From NCBI GenBank assembly GCA_021613535.1, contig CP075495.1, positions 2,480,001-2,544,000 of the forward strand: 64,000 nucleotides of DNA. The letters are read 5' to 3'. Shown here one piece after another: positions 46,295-58,531 of this stretch; positions within the stretch are counted from its first letter, which is position 1, and each line of letters begins with the position of its first letter. The notes under the pieces are model-generated. The model had not been told where the DNA came from and ran no database searches. It saw nothing but the letters and a program-made list of their open reading frames with translations. Position numbers and translations under genes: made by a program. The stretch comes from Adineta vaga (lineage: Eukaryota > Rotifera).

Positions 46295-49200
46295 ATGAGT
46301 ACACCTCGACAACCACCGAAACCAGCTGGACCTAATAAACCTGCTGGAAATCAACCTTCTACACCACAACGTCGTCCAGGTCTACCATCTCAAACTGGTT
46401 CACCAGCTGTTCGATCGAATGTTCCAAGTACGACATCATCATCGAGACCAAATAAACTCAATTCACCGGCTAATAAACAGACAATTGCTAGTCCAATACC
46501 AGGTATAAACATGTTCTTCTTTTCTTCGAATTGAATTTCTCTTTTTATCTTTCAGTAGTTAAATCAGCAACTGTACGAGAAGTTTCTGAAAATGCTCAAT
46601 GTAGGTCGAAGATTTGAATTGATATAGATGAAGACGAAATGTTTATTTCGTAGATTTACCACCAAATATGCATTCGATTTTTATCTCGTCTGCAACTCAA
46701 CAAGCTTTACAATTATCTGTGGATGAAGATGTTACACAAGATAATAATTGGAAATTAATTGATAAAGAAATTCTTCTAAAAGATATTGAAACTCTTGGAC
46801 AAGGTTCCAATTTTTATGAATTTCAACAACAAATACAAGTAAATTTTTAGAAGAAGAAGTTATAAATTTCTACAATGAAATATCTTTCTCCATCTTTTAG
46901 AATTATCCTGAAAATGAAATAGCAATCGTTTATGATTATGATTATTTCTATTCACAAAATTTTTGTATGTAAAACTGAATATTCATTGAATTACGTTTAT
47001 TCTTTCCTTCTAGTGATTTGTTTCGATTCTTTATTAAAGAATTACATAAAAAATGTATGTTATACGTTATCATTTAGAATACATCCACATATTTTCATAT
47101 TCTAGTCTCCTATGACATTACCAATCGAAGAAGCTGATGATACAGAACAATATGTGCCACCAGAACCAAAAATTTGGGTATCACTCGGAAGTGAAATTGA
47201 AATAGAGAATGAACGTTTAGTAATAAATCGACCACTTGTAAGATAACACGTATATTTTGTTTTCATAAAATTATATATTTGATATATTCGAAAAAATAGA
47301 AACGATTTAAAATTAAAATTCCAACACGTTCAACGACAGCTCCACCACCGAATGAAAAATTTAAAGATGTAGATCCAGATATTGATCGAAAGAAGAATAT
47401 TATCTGTCTTGATTCATATGAAGATAAACAATTTGATATGAAAAAAATGGAAATTGATACTGCTGTTCAAGTATGATGTTTTCTTTGGAATATATTATTT
47501 ATTTATATTGATTTGAAAATGAACAGGCAGCCGCTGAATATCGAGAAAGTTCTTCTCAAACAATTTGGCGTTATCCAAAAAATCAATGGACACAATATGA
47601 ACCACGGACATTGAATGAAGAAGAACAAAAGAAAGCCATGAATGATCAATTATTAATTAATATGATTATGAATTCTCAAGATTTGTATGTTTAAAATAAT
47701 TATTAGGACATTTTCAGAAACGAAAATGTCCTTCTTTGTTGAAATTTTATGTTATGTATTTAGATTCAAAGAAGCATTACAACAAAATATCATTCATGAT
47801 CCATTTTATATTGATTGGAATGAACTCGGTGGTGATTTGGAAGGATTGGGTGGACCAGGTGATTCACATCTTAAAGTAGATTGTCTTTTCTTATATATAT
47901 TCAATTTAATTCTATTCTTTAAAAATAAAATCTATTAGGAATATCAATCATTTTCATCTATCAAACAATCTCGAGATAAGATTGTTACATGTGTTCAATG
48001 GCATCCAACTCTACGAGGTTTGTTTTTTCGAGATTATCCGTTTTTTTTCTAATCGAATAAAAATCAATCTACTTTAGGTATTATTGCGGTTTCACTTGCT
48101 GCAGGACAAGGATTCGATGAACGAGCTGATAATATTAGTAAAATAACATTATCGCCATCATTAATTTTTATTTGGTCATTTGTTGATCCAATTCAACCAA
48201 AAGTATTCTTCTTCTTGATTGTGTTTTTCTTTTTTTTGTATAAACTTTATATTTAGTTATATTTGGAAGCACCTGATGATATTCAATGTTTTCAATTTTC
48301 ACCAACGGATCCACATGTTATTGCTGGTGGTTGTGTCAATGGACAAGTTGTTATGTGGGATATAAAAGAATATGAAGATCGTATACGTAATCCACGTGCT
48401 GATCATCGTGATAAAGATCTATTTATTGTAAGAAGAGTATTATTTTGAACATAATCGACGAAAATACTTTATATTTATAGCCTGGCTTTGAAGATGAAAG
48501 TTTTTTTCAAACACCACATATTCGTTATTGTGCTGTATCCAGTATTGAACATGGACATTCTGAACCGATTACAGATCTTCAATGGATTCCTGATCATTTT
48601 CAAGTATGAAAAGTTTTTTATCATTGACGTTTTACGGCATTATCGTCGTGTTCTTTTCTAGATTACAACACAAGGTTTACCAACAGAAAATCTTGCGGGA
48701 AATTGTTCTCAAATCATGACCTGTTCTTTTGATAGGTAAGTGCAAAAGCATGAGGGGAATATAGATCTAAATGCATTGTGTCATATTTTAGTCAAGTTCT
48801 TCTCTGGGAAACACGTCCACCACGTGGTGGTCCAAAACCATTATCGAAAAAAGAACGAGAAATTCTCAATCCCATGGGTGTTCCATTGACATTTAAGCAT
48901 TTAGATCTTACTTGGAGACCATTTCTACGAGTAATGATATTATTCGAAATATGTGTTGTTTTTTTTTATTAATCTATGTAATTTTAGTTACAATTACAAA
49001 GTCCTGAAGTTGGTCAAGTCGATTTTGCACCACGAAAATTTTCAATTCGTGAAAGTCAAGGTGATCGTGATGCCTGTATGTATATCTTAGAGAAAAGTTT
49101 GTTTGTTTTTCTAACAAATCAATATATTTTTTTTCTCTAGTAAATAAAGAAGATAATACATTTGAAAAGAAAAAAGAACCAACGGGTGGACAATTTGTTA

Positions 49201-50946
49201 ATCCAGTTGATGATCCAAGTAAAACGATATCACAAGCAAGAGCAAAAGTTCTTCAAAATATTGATACATTCTTTTATGTTGGTACTGAGGTATGTTAGAA
49301 ATATTCAATAAGTAGGTTTATTTCATCAAGAAAGAATATAAAGAAGAAAATCTTTTATTTTAAACGAAGTAGTCCAGGACGACGATTGAATAGTAATAAT
49401 CGACGGATTCGATCATGATAATCATCGTTATAGTGACGAGAATTTCCATAATGCGAATCGAGTTCATTGTCAATTAAGAATTGAATATGTTTCAAAACAT
49501 GTGGATCATTCGGTTCTTCTATATCATCAATATCATTTGGATGCATTGAAGTATCTAATCGATACGTATTGATTGAGACGAAACAATAGATCGTTATGAA
49601 AAATAATACAACGATTGATTTAGTAGACATCTCGTTGATGATATAAATGTTGAACTGAAAGGAAGAAAAGATTGAGATCTATACGATTTTATATTCTCAC
49701 CTTTTTTTTCCATATAATTTCCTGTAAATACTAAATGCACGGATGGAAGTCGTCGAGTAGTTTTTTTCTCTTCCGTAATTAATCATGAACATATATAGGC
49801 GTTTAGCAAAATGAAATACTGTTCTTATTGATAGAAAGGTTAATTATTTGTGATTTATTCTTGTTTCATTTGCATTTTTCAGGATGGACAATTAGTTTAT
49901 CAAGATTGGATGCCACAGAAAGAGAATGATTCTGCAAAATTCATTAGTAAGTGAAAGACAAATTCTAGAAATGAAAAGAAAATTTTCGATTATTTTTATC
50001 TGTAGCACCGAAAGCCACTTGGTCATCAGTTGTTATTGATGGTCCTGTTGTTGGTTTGAAACGATCACCTTTCTTTAAAGATGTCATACTCATTGCAGGT
50101 GGTTGGACATTTCAAATTTGGCGAGAAAAAGTTCACGTAAGTTTTAAACATTAAAAGCAGAAAAGTAACTTGATTAAAACGAGTTTGTCATTTTTGAAAG
50201 ATTTCTTTTAAATTGAAATATTTTATAGAAAATCATGAATTAGAACTTGTATTTTGATATTTTAGTCTGGCTCACTTTTACATACATCACCGATGAAAGA
50301 AAAAATCACTGATATCGAATGGTCTCCAACTCGACCAGGTGTTTTCTATATTGCCAAACAAAATGGAAGTATCGATGTTTGGGATATCATTGATCGAACA
50401 CATGCTCCATCAATATCTCAATCGATATCGAATACTGCAGTAACCTATCTTAGTATACGAACAATATCATGTAAAAATAAAGAAAAATTTTTATCATACA
50501 AATTTGAGAATTCATTTTCTATTTAGCTAAACAACAGTTACTTGCAGCTGGAGATAGTAATGGTACACTTCATATCCTTGAAGTTCCACAATCATTACGA
50601 CAACCAATCAATCAAGAATTACAAGGTAAATAAATCGTTTACTTTCTTTTTTTCTTTCTTGAAAATGCATTGATTAATAGTTGTAACGAATTATTTTACA
50701 CGTGAAACTGATCGTCGTGCTTTTGTTAAACATCGTTGGAATTTACGTGAAGAAGAAAAACGTGAAAAAGACCGATTATCAGCAATTAAGATTGGTATTG
50801 CTCCAAGTCATATACCAACTCAAGAAGAAATCGATATTCGAATGAAAAATGAATATAACGATTTCATTCAATTCGAATTTGGAGTTTTACGTGAAATGGG
50901 TCTCCGAGATGAAAATGAAGCACCTGTTATTATACCAGCAAATTAA
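46295..50946 (+). CDS. DNAI3: Axonemal dynein intermediate chain DNAI3 (WDR63)
   Basis: WD-repeat intermediate chain of inner dynein arms. Start MSTPRQPPKPAGP in a Pro/Ser-rich N-terminus; stop TAA at 50944-50946 after VIIPAN. About 18 exons. Diagnostic blocks are HSIFISSATQQALQLSVDED, IVTCVQWHPTLRGIIAVSLA, ITLSPSLIFIWSFVDPIQPK, FSPTDPHVIAGGCVNGQVVM and MWDIKEYEDRI. Further blocks are IRYCAVSSIEHGHSEPITDL, VGLKRSPFFKDVILIAGGWT and TRPGVFYIAKQNGSIDVWDI. The C-terminal part is charged and helical (LREEEKREKDRL). These match WDR63 in order. The intron at 49290-49882 is ten times the usual size and holds a separate small gene on the minus strand. The gene ends 123 bp from the converging LRAT-like gene. 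Confidence 0.95.
49355..49630 (-). CDS. Small secreted peptide precursor, nested in a DNAI3 intron
   Basis: 91 residues in one exon, antisense within the 593-nt DNAI3 intron 49290-49882. The N-terminus MSTKSIVVLFFITIYCFVSI is a classical signal peptide (basic start, long hydrophobic core, probable cleavage near Asn-Thr-Tyr). The remainder is polar and rich in His, Asp, Asn and Arg (DTSMHPNDIDDIEEPNDP). Two dibasic sites (IRRLLL and NRRPG) lie close to the C-terminus, which ends RRPGLLRLK. The stop codon overlaps an AAATAAAAG polyadenylation-like signal. The architecture is that of a neuropeptide or secreted-peptide precursor, but no known peptide family was recognised and no amidation Gly precedes a dibasic site at the end. 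Confidence 0.6.
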   Translation of the reverse strand: MSTKSIVVLFFITIYCFVSINTYRLDTSMHPNDIDDIEEPNDPHVLKHIQFLIDNELDSHYGNSRHYNDDYHDRIRRLLLFNRRPGLLRLK

Positions 50947-51069
50947 TACATACATATAGTCTTCGTTTTTCTATAAATAATAATAAACACAAGCGTTTTT
51001 TCTTTTTACATTTTAAAAAAATACATATAAAATCTGACAGAAAACAAAACTAAAATCTATTGTATCTTT

Positions 51070-52577
51070 TCATTCGTTGTTTTTATTTAATTCATCAATA
51101 TCCAGAACTTTTTCACCGTCAGATTCCCAAGGTTTAATTGCATCATGTGGCCATCGAAGTACAAGTAAATCTGTTGATGATGCAAATTCTTCCGGAGCAT
51201 TTGTATCAGGTACGGGAGTTAAAATGAAATATTCAACTGAATTATTATCATCAGTAAATAATTCAGTTGATAGTTCTTGTACTTTTCGACATTTTTCATT
51301 TGTGAGATTAGAATTGTCATGGAGAAATTCATCTAATGATGGATAAAGTGAGGTAGATGTTGCAGTCGATTCCATAGCTTCCTGCACAATATTTGTAATA
51401 CGTTCTTCTTCACCAGGATCAAATGCAAGTGTCATTAGACCACGCATTAATTGACTATCCGGTGAGATATTATTTATTAATTGTGGTACTGTTGTCATCT
51501 TTTTTATTTTTGATGCTTTGATTTTTTCGTAAACTTCTAAAATTTTTGATAATGCAATACCGGATACACCACCAACTAATTTTCCTCCTACACTTCCAAT
51601 AACACCACCGACAGTGGCGCCAAGAATAGGAACTGGAATCAGGATTGTACCGACAATTGTTCCAGCTGTTCCACCTACTATCTACATAATACAAAAATAT
51701 GTTCTTTATTATGAGTCATTTTCAAAGTTTTAATTCTCACAGTGGTTGATGCTGATGTAACTCGTCTAACAACATATTTTTTCAGAGCAACATCACTTAA
51801 ACTTCCTTTGTTTCGTTCATTTTTCTTCTTTCTTATATCAATAAATGCTGAAATCGATTCTACTGTTGTCAAAATCACTCCCGATCCAACAGCACCAAGA
51901 AATTGTCCAAATGTTCGAACACCAACCATTGCTATATCTTTAACAAGCAATGCTGTTGGATCAACAATCAATAATGTTGCTGATTTTTCTTTTACTAAAC
52001 TACGAAATTTGATGATTTGTTCGGAATAATGTTCACCTGTTCGACACCATCGTGCCCAATGTTCACAATTATTTCCTATCAATGAATAACCACGTTTGCC
52101 AAGTTGAGAAAATGCACGTCGTAAAGTTTCTTCATTGGAAAAACATTGTATATTATCATAATGATGTAAATAAACATCTTCACTTGTACTTTTTAAATTA
52201 ACTGGCCATTCACTTTCAATGATAGCAGCAATATAAACTGAACCTTTCATTAATGCACTACGAGCATGTTCTAATGTATTAAAATAATGTATAACACGAA
52301 GATAGTTTGTTCGTGCTTCACAAACAATGCCATGATGTGCATAATAGAAATCAGTTTTATAAAAACTAACATGATCACCTGGTTGAAGTTTATTTAAATC
52401 AAGAATTTTCTCTTTTCGTGTTTTTTGAATACGTTTTTCATGATGAGTAAAAGCTTTGACAACTTCTAAATATTGAAAAACAAAATAAGAAAATAAATGA
52501 ATTTGTCTATCAAAAAAAAGAAACTTGCCTGTGAGTTGTTCTTTCAAATTCGGAACAAGTCGTTTTCGATCAAGCAT
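51070..52577 (-). CDS. LRAT/NlpC-P60-type domain protein with Gly-rich hydrophobic segment
   Basis: Start MLDRKRLVPNLKEQL at 52577; stop at 51070-51072 after LNKNNE. The LRAT-like papain-fold domain is clear. LNKLQPGDHVSFYKTDFYYA leads to HHGIV (first catalytic His), RVIHYFNT follows, and RGYSLIGNNCEHWARWCRTG carries the nucleophile Cys of the NCEHW motif. Relatives are LRAT and PLAAT acyltransferases/phospholipases. After the domain comes a Gly-rich hydrophobic stretch across an exon junction (IVGGTAGTIVGTILIPVP, ATVGGVIGSVGGKLVGG), then an acidic cytosolic-type tail of about 140 residues. Near the start, CAG/GCAAGT at about 52526 could be a GC-AG donor joining to AAGTTGTC at about 52470; the frame is open either way. 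Substrate unknown. Confidence 0.8.
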
Positions 52578-52970
52578 ATCTACAAAGAAATAAATAACTA
52601 AAACTTATCGTCGTTTTGTTTTTCAAGGAAAAAAAACAGATGACGTTGTGTTCTATGCATTAATATTGAGTTTGACGTAGGCGATAATGTAGTAGAAAGA
52701 ACAGAAAAGAAAAGAAAACAACTCATTCTGTTGGTCGTACTTGGTGCGCTAGTATCAATCCTATATGAGGGAAACATGACAATTTCGTACGCTATTGATG
52801 ATTTCACCCATTCGTAATAAAGATTAATCATCATTTGCAGTCAAGCAGTTATAAATCATATTAGAAATGCAAAACAGTATGATTACTATCGATTATTATA
52901 CACAGACAAGGAATAAAATTTACAAAAAACAAAAACAAACAAACGAGCGATACACATTGCAAAAGATCGT
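52578..52970. other. Intergenic region between LRAT-like gene and CCDC191
   Basis: 393 bp with no supported gene. It should contain the LRAT-like promoter and the CCDC191 3' end. Open frames here are short and unsupported. Confidence 0.5.
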
Positions 52971-55900
52971 TTAAATTTTGCTATTATTTGGCGTAATTGT
53001 AGTTAATGATGAAGATGAAGATTCTGTTCCACGATAATCCGGTACTAAATCTTTTACTTTTAAACGCATTTCTGCTAATCTTTTTTCGCGTTCACGTTCT
53101 TTTCTTGCTTCAACTGGATGTTGTCGCCAAATAATAAAAACATTCTTTAAAAGTCTTTTTATACTATGTTCTTTTGCTAAATCATCTAAACGCCAGAGAC
53201 GAAGAATTTCTGTCTGTGTATAATCTTGCCAAAGTTTAAAACTATTGATTTTTAAACGATTGATATAATACCTTTCCGCACGTTCTTCAGCAATTTCAGA
53301 TTGTTGTTTATATCGTTGCCAAGAAGTAAAATATCGACGATAAAGTAAATGTTTATAGAATTCCAATGCACGAGATGTTTTGATCTCTATATCTCGCTGA
53401 ATTGTTTCATGCCAAACATTAAACGTACGTTGAACAATAATATAATTATGATGTTCTTCAGCAGTTTGCATTTGTTGATAGCGAATTGTGAGAAGTTTTT
53501 TCAAAGGATTCAATCCATAATAACGCATTCGAAAGAGTCTAAATATTAAATGGATGAAAATGAATGTGTTTGTTTTTTTCTCCAATGAGAAGAACTTACC
53601 GGCAATGAACATCTGCCTTTTCCGATAGTATCTGTAAACGTTCTTCGAATTGTTTTCGTTCTAATTCACGTTCTTTTTCTAAACGACGTTTTTCACGTGT
53701 TTCTTCTACTTTCAAGCGTTTCTCTTCTTCTTCTTGACGATTTTTTTCATCCATCATTTCTACAAAAGAAAAATATACAAGAGAATCGTTCACTTTCATT
53801 ATCATACGTTGTATTTTAGATATTTTTTCTTCTTCCATTGCTCGTCGTTTGATTTCACGTTCCGTTTTCAATTCATGACGTTTTCGTGCTCGTTCTTCCA
53901 TATTTAATAAGATTATATCATTTCTAGTCGAAGGCCGATCTGTAATTACTGATTGATTACTATAATAAAACCAAAAACAAATGAATGAAATGTAATGTAT
54001 CCTTTCGGAGATTACTCTAATCGACTGGTATTTAATTGTTTTTGTAATTCACCACGATTATGTGCTTGAATAAGAGCTGTAGCATGACGTCGATCAGTTA
54101 CCAATTGTTTTCGTTGTTTTTCTTCCATTTCATTCTGCAAAAAAGGAAAAATTTCCAGTTTTTATTTCAGAAAAAAAATAACAGAATTATGTTTTTACTT
54201 GTTGTGTTTTGAGTACTTCAAGATTTGATAATTGATTATGAATAACTTGTTGATCTTGTTGATATTTCAGTTCTTCAATCATTCTTTGTTGATCTAAGAA
54301 AAGATTCAATTTCAACTAGAATATATTAGAAGATAAAGTAGGAATAAACCTTTTAATAAACGATTCTGTTCTTTAAGCATTTTCATTTGTGTATTATAAC
54401 GATTTTCAAATGTATTCATAACACGTGAAGCTGATTTATGTTCAGCCATTTCATGGCGAATACGTTTTTCACGTTGTTTCTTTTTACTTAAATCTTCGTC
54501 ACTACTTGATAATTGATCAAAATCCAAATGCATACGACGTGTATCTGCTGGTATAGATATACCAGTATTATTACTAGAAGAAAAACGATCAAATTCGAAC
54601 AATTGTCTAATGAAAAATGAATCATACTTTGGTTGAAATTCTTCTTGTTGTTCATTTCGTGGTGATGATACTTGGAAGAAATCATCCAGTTTAATATCTG
54701 ATTGTGTTCTTGTTGTTAAAGATGGTTTATCACCGAATGTAACAGCTGAACGTGATCGAGAAGTTACGGAAGATGGACGAGGTACTATTGATACTCGTCG
54801 TGTTTTGGGTAGGTGATATGATTGTTGACGAGTAGTTGGAGTAGCTGAATTTGTTGTTGTTGTTGTTGTTGATGGTGGTAATTGTTCATTCCCCCAAAGT
54901 TTTCCAGTTGATGCTGCATCCAAAAACGAATCAATCTTTCGTTTTGTTGATTCTTGTTCATGTTTCAAATTCTTAGCAATCCGTTCATTACGAATATAGA
55001 TTTGCCATGTAATCATTGATCTAAATAAATAGCAAAAACAAATTGAATAATACGAGTAGTCATATTTATTCATCACTTTCGTAATAATGTTCGTTCATAA
55101 TGGGAAATTGCTTGTTGCATTTTCATTGAAAAGATTTTCATTTCAGTCATATGTATTTCGGTTTCTTCTTCAAGTTTTTTCGTTCGTACCATACTTTTCC
55201 ACCAATTAAATGATCTAAATACATACTTCTGAATAAAACAAAACAAAAATTAGACAGGTTTGAAATTTACTGAAACAATAATTTCCAATCAGCTAAAGCT
55301 GCTGCTCGACCCATTTGTAAACGTCGTTCTGATACGACATGTAACCAAGCAGAAAAATGTTTTTGTAAAATCTAATGACAGTATTTACAGAATAGTTTCT
55401 ATTTATAAAAATAAAATGAATGTTTATCGTACTGTTAAAGATTTCATTCGAAGAAAATCATCAACTAGTGTTTGTAAATGCTTTTCTTTCAAACCGTTTT
55501 GTTCTTTTAATGCAATTTCTTTTAATTTTTGTAATTCTTCTTCTTTACGAGTTCGTTCATGTTCCGCTTTAGTTCGTTCAAGTTTTGCTTGTTCATAATC
55601 TCGATGACTAGAATTAAACGAAAGTAAATTCGATATATGTTCAAGTATCAGTCTTGCAAAATAAAACAAATATGATTTATACATACTGTCGTCGTTGTTC
55701 GTCTTCTTGTGAACGTTTTTCATTCATTTCTTTTCGAATTTCTATCACATGCCGTTCAATCATTTCTTCTTCTTGTTTTGCTTTCAAAGTTCGTTCACGT
55801 TCTTCCTAAATACAGAAGATTATATCATCTAGTTATATGCACGAAGTGAATTTACTTTAAGAACAACAAGACGAGCTTGTGCTTCTGCTTCCTTTTTTGC

Positions 55901-56808
55901 CTGTAATTGTTTTCGTTTTACTTCTCGTTCTCGTTGCATTCGTTCATGATTTTCTTTAACCTATGTATTAAATCATAATATTAAACAAAACATAAAAATC
56001 TTCTTCTTATTTACTTGTCGATGTCGTTCTTCAATTTTTGTTTGAATATCAACTGTCATGGGTTTTGTTTGTTCAATTGCATTTAATTGTTGTCGAGTTA
56101 AAACTTCTTTACTTCTTAAATCTAAATTTTTCTATAATCAATTTATCAAATCAAATCAATCAAATACATACCATGAAGAATATCTTTGACTAGATCACTT
56201 TCATCACGTGTTTCATAATAAACACTTGGATCTTTGAACGTAAATAAATCTTTTGGTTCTCGTAAGAATTCCAATTGATCATCATCATTATCAAAACTCA
56301 GATTACATGCTTGTTTAACAGATCGAACATTTGCTTGAACAATATCATCATCATCATCGCCACTATCGTTCAGACCAGCTTCCAAACGGAGTTTTTCGTT
56401 AACCCATTCATCGAGAATTTCTCGTGCTTCTACAACGATCACAAATAGAACAAATAAGTTTCATAAAAACGAATGAACTCTGTTCGTTTACCTTTGTAAG
56501 TATTATCTATAGTTTTCGCATAAGCAGCTGCTTGATTAGCAAGTAATTTACCCGTTTGTCGACCAGATGAACGTGGAAAAACACTTTCAACGGCAGTGGA
56601 TGATGCATGTTCTACTTGACGTAACCAAGCGGAGATATCATCTAAATTGAGTTTTTTGGAAGAAAAATAAGACATTTTCATTTAATCATTTCACGAAAAT
56701 TTAGATTTTTTTCCTACCATTTTTTGTTGGTTTTGATGGTTTATCTAGAGCCGATTGACGTTTCTCCCAACGATATAGAGTTTTATGTGAGGGAGCAGCA
56801 TCATTCAT
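52971..56808 (-). CDS. CCDC191: CCDC191-like coiled-coil protein
   Basis: Start MNDAAPSHKTLYRWEKRQSA at 56808; stop TAA at 52971-52973 after NNSKI. About 13 exons. The N-terminal conserved part includes DISAWLRQVEHASSTAVESV, an acidic patch and KDPSVYYETRDESDLVKDIL. Then follow long Arg/Glu/Lys helices (ERMQREREVKRKQLQAKKEA, KAEHERTRKEEELQKLKEIA) broken by SFI1/axoneme-like aromatic units: HFSAWLHVVSERR, DWKLLFRSFNWWKSM, TWQIYIRNER, TFNVWHETIQRD, YFTSWQRYKQQ, SFKLWQDYTQ and VFIIWRQHPVEARK. This repeated Trp unit in charged helices, together with the N-terminal block, fits CCDC191. Function of the family is poorly known. A loose X-box-like sequence lies 143 bp upstream. Confidence 0.8.
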
Positions 56809-57481
56809 AATTTATTCTCAAAAGTCTGATATCTAAAAACAGTAATTCTCATGTACTCAAACATAAATAATCAAATAGATGCAAAAGACGATAACAATTG
56901 GCAGTGGCAGGTACTCCATCGATTTATTCCTTTCAATCGTCGATTTCTTCGTTACTATGACCACGAATTTTAGAATAAACATAAGATGTCGCCATTGTTT
57001 AGCAGGAGAAGAGATATGTTTATTTCTATATGTAGACAAATATCAATGCGCTAAATTAGTTTTCGGCGACGTGAAGAAATGACGCAGAAGCATTTCGTTT
57101 CCAGATTTCATTTAAACTATTATCATATCTGCTGTTAGGAATAAAAAAGTATTTTTAATGAATAATCGCGTTTTTCTTTGCAATGCTCTTCATTTAATTA
57201 ATTATTTTATAATGGCGCAGGTGATCCGTACTTCTGACTAAAGGCGTAAGTACGAAAAAACGCTATCGAGCGAGAAAGATCCTGACTTCTATTTGTAGTG
57301 TTTAAAAGGAGTACAAGTAAGGTTCAAGAAAAAGGTCAGTATTTTATAGTAAGGTTAGAACTCTCCTTTCTCACTTTTGTCATGAATTCAACAGAAAACC
57401 ATCAAAGTGATGAAAATAAGAATCTCATTTTTCAAAAAAAAAACAAAGATAATTTTCATTGAAATAAATGATCATGTTCAA
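56809..57481. other. Intergenic region between CCDC191 and GPCR
   Basis: No gene supported. GTTACTATGACCAC (56951-56964) matches the 14-base X-box layout with one mismatch in the 3' half, 143 bp upstream of CCDC191. The rest is unremarkable. Confidence 0.45.
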
Positions 57482-58531
57482 TCATAAACCATTGTTGGCA
57501 CCAGTACCAATGAATTGCACCGGTTGATTGTTTGGTACATTGCTTCTATTCAATAAATATCGATTGATAAATAATCGAAATTCATTTCGATACGCTTTTG
57601 AAACTAAAAGATTTGTATATAAACTTGTTGATGCTGCTATATATAAAAGAAATTGATACGTAAGATAACTGAAAAAATTTTGCCATGCAGTTTCTTCTGC
57701 ACTTTTTGTTGTTTTTAATGTTATTGCAGCATAGATGTAATAAATTGGTGATGGTACTGCTGATATACAATAGATTGTAACATCAACACATAACATTCGT
57801 AATAACTGATAATCATATTTTTTAAGACGAATCGTATTAGGATTATTATTATTTGTTACCGTAATTACATTAGAACTAAGATTTGTATGATCAGGTAAAG
57901 GTTTAATACGTCGACGAATTCTTTGAATATTCTTTGCAGCAAGAATACTAAATGTAATCATCATACCTGGTGGAATAATGGCAGCTATAATGATAGCATA
58001 TGCAGTAAAAAAATATGGATATAATCCGGACATCAAACATCGATGATTTTGAATAGTATTGAATATAATCAAATGAATTGGTAAGATAAGCCAAATAAGA
58101 ATAATAAAAATTATAATATATCGAGCTATTCGTGGCCGTCCGAACGCACGAATATTCACATTAGGCGATGAAATTACATAACGATCAACACAAGCCATTC
58201 CAATACAACAACGTGCCATACTAAAAATTGCTGATATAAGATACTGACGAATTTTACAATAGAATTCACTGTACGTTAATGGATCTGTATGATATTGTGA
58301 ATAGAGTGTTGTTGATAATGCAAAACAAAGTACTAATGTATAGAGAAAATAAGCACTGCCCATATACATACTACAACTACTTGTTCGAAATGTTTTTCGT
58401 CGAATTATACATGCATTAAGAATATTGCCACCACTTCCAAAGATCAAAAAAAATGGCATAACGATGATAGACATTCGTGTTTGTATTAATGATAATGTTA
58501 AACTTAACGAAGATGTGGTGATGTTTGACAT
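57482..58531 (-). CDS. Intronless rhodopsin-like (class A) G-protein-coupled receptor
   Basis: Single exon of 349 residues. Seven hydrophobic segments are visible. TM1 contains GSGGNILNACI. A TM2-3 stretch follows, with CSMYMGSAYFLYTLVLCFAL and the extracellular Cys of FYCKI. TM3 ends GMACVDRYVISS (DRY motif). TM4 is IIIFIILIWLILPIHLIIF, TM5 AIIIAAIIPPGMMITFSI, TM6 DVTIYCISAVPSPIYYIYAA and TM7 LLYIAASTSLYTNLLVSKAY, the last a variant of the NPxxY region. An N-glycosylation site (NITT) is at residue 3. The long third intracellular loop is basic. It resembles the divergent FMRFamide-receptor-like GPCRs that expand in rotifers; the ligand is unknown. Lack of introns sets it apart from most neighbours. 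Confidence 0.85.
   Translation of the reverse strand: MSNITTSSLSLTLSLIQTRMSIIVMPFFLIFGSGGNILNACIIRRKTFRTSSCSMYMGSAYFLYTLVLCFALSTTLYSQYHTDPLTYSEFYCKIRQYLISAIFSMARCCIGMACVDRYVISSPNVNIRAFGRPRIARYIIIFIILIWLILPIHLIIFNTIQNHRCLMSGLYPYFFTAYAIIIAAIIPPGMMITFSILAAKNIQRIRRRIKPLPDHTNLSSNVITVTNNNNPNTIRLKKYDYQLLRMLCVDVTIYCISAVPSPIYYIYAAITLKTTKSAEETAWQNFFSYLTYQFLLYIAASTSLYTNLLVSKAYRNEFRLFINRYLLNRSNVPNNQPVQFIGTGANNGL

Noticed and set aside
51742-52029. Plus-strand open frame of 95 codons
   Set aside because: It lies antisense to the LRAT-like coding exon and has no domain; a shadow frame.
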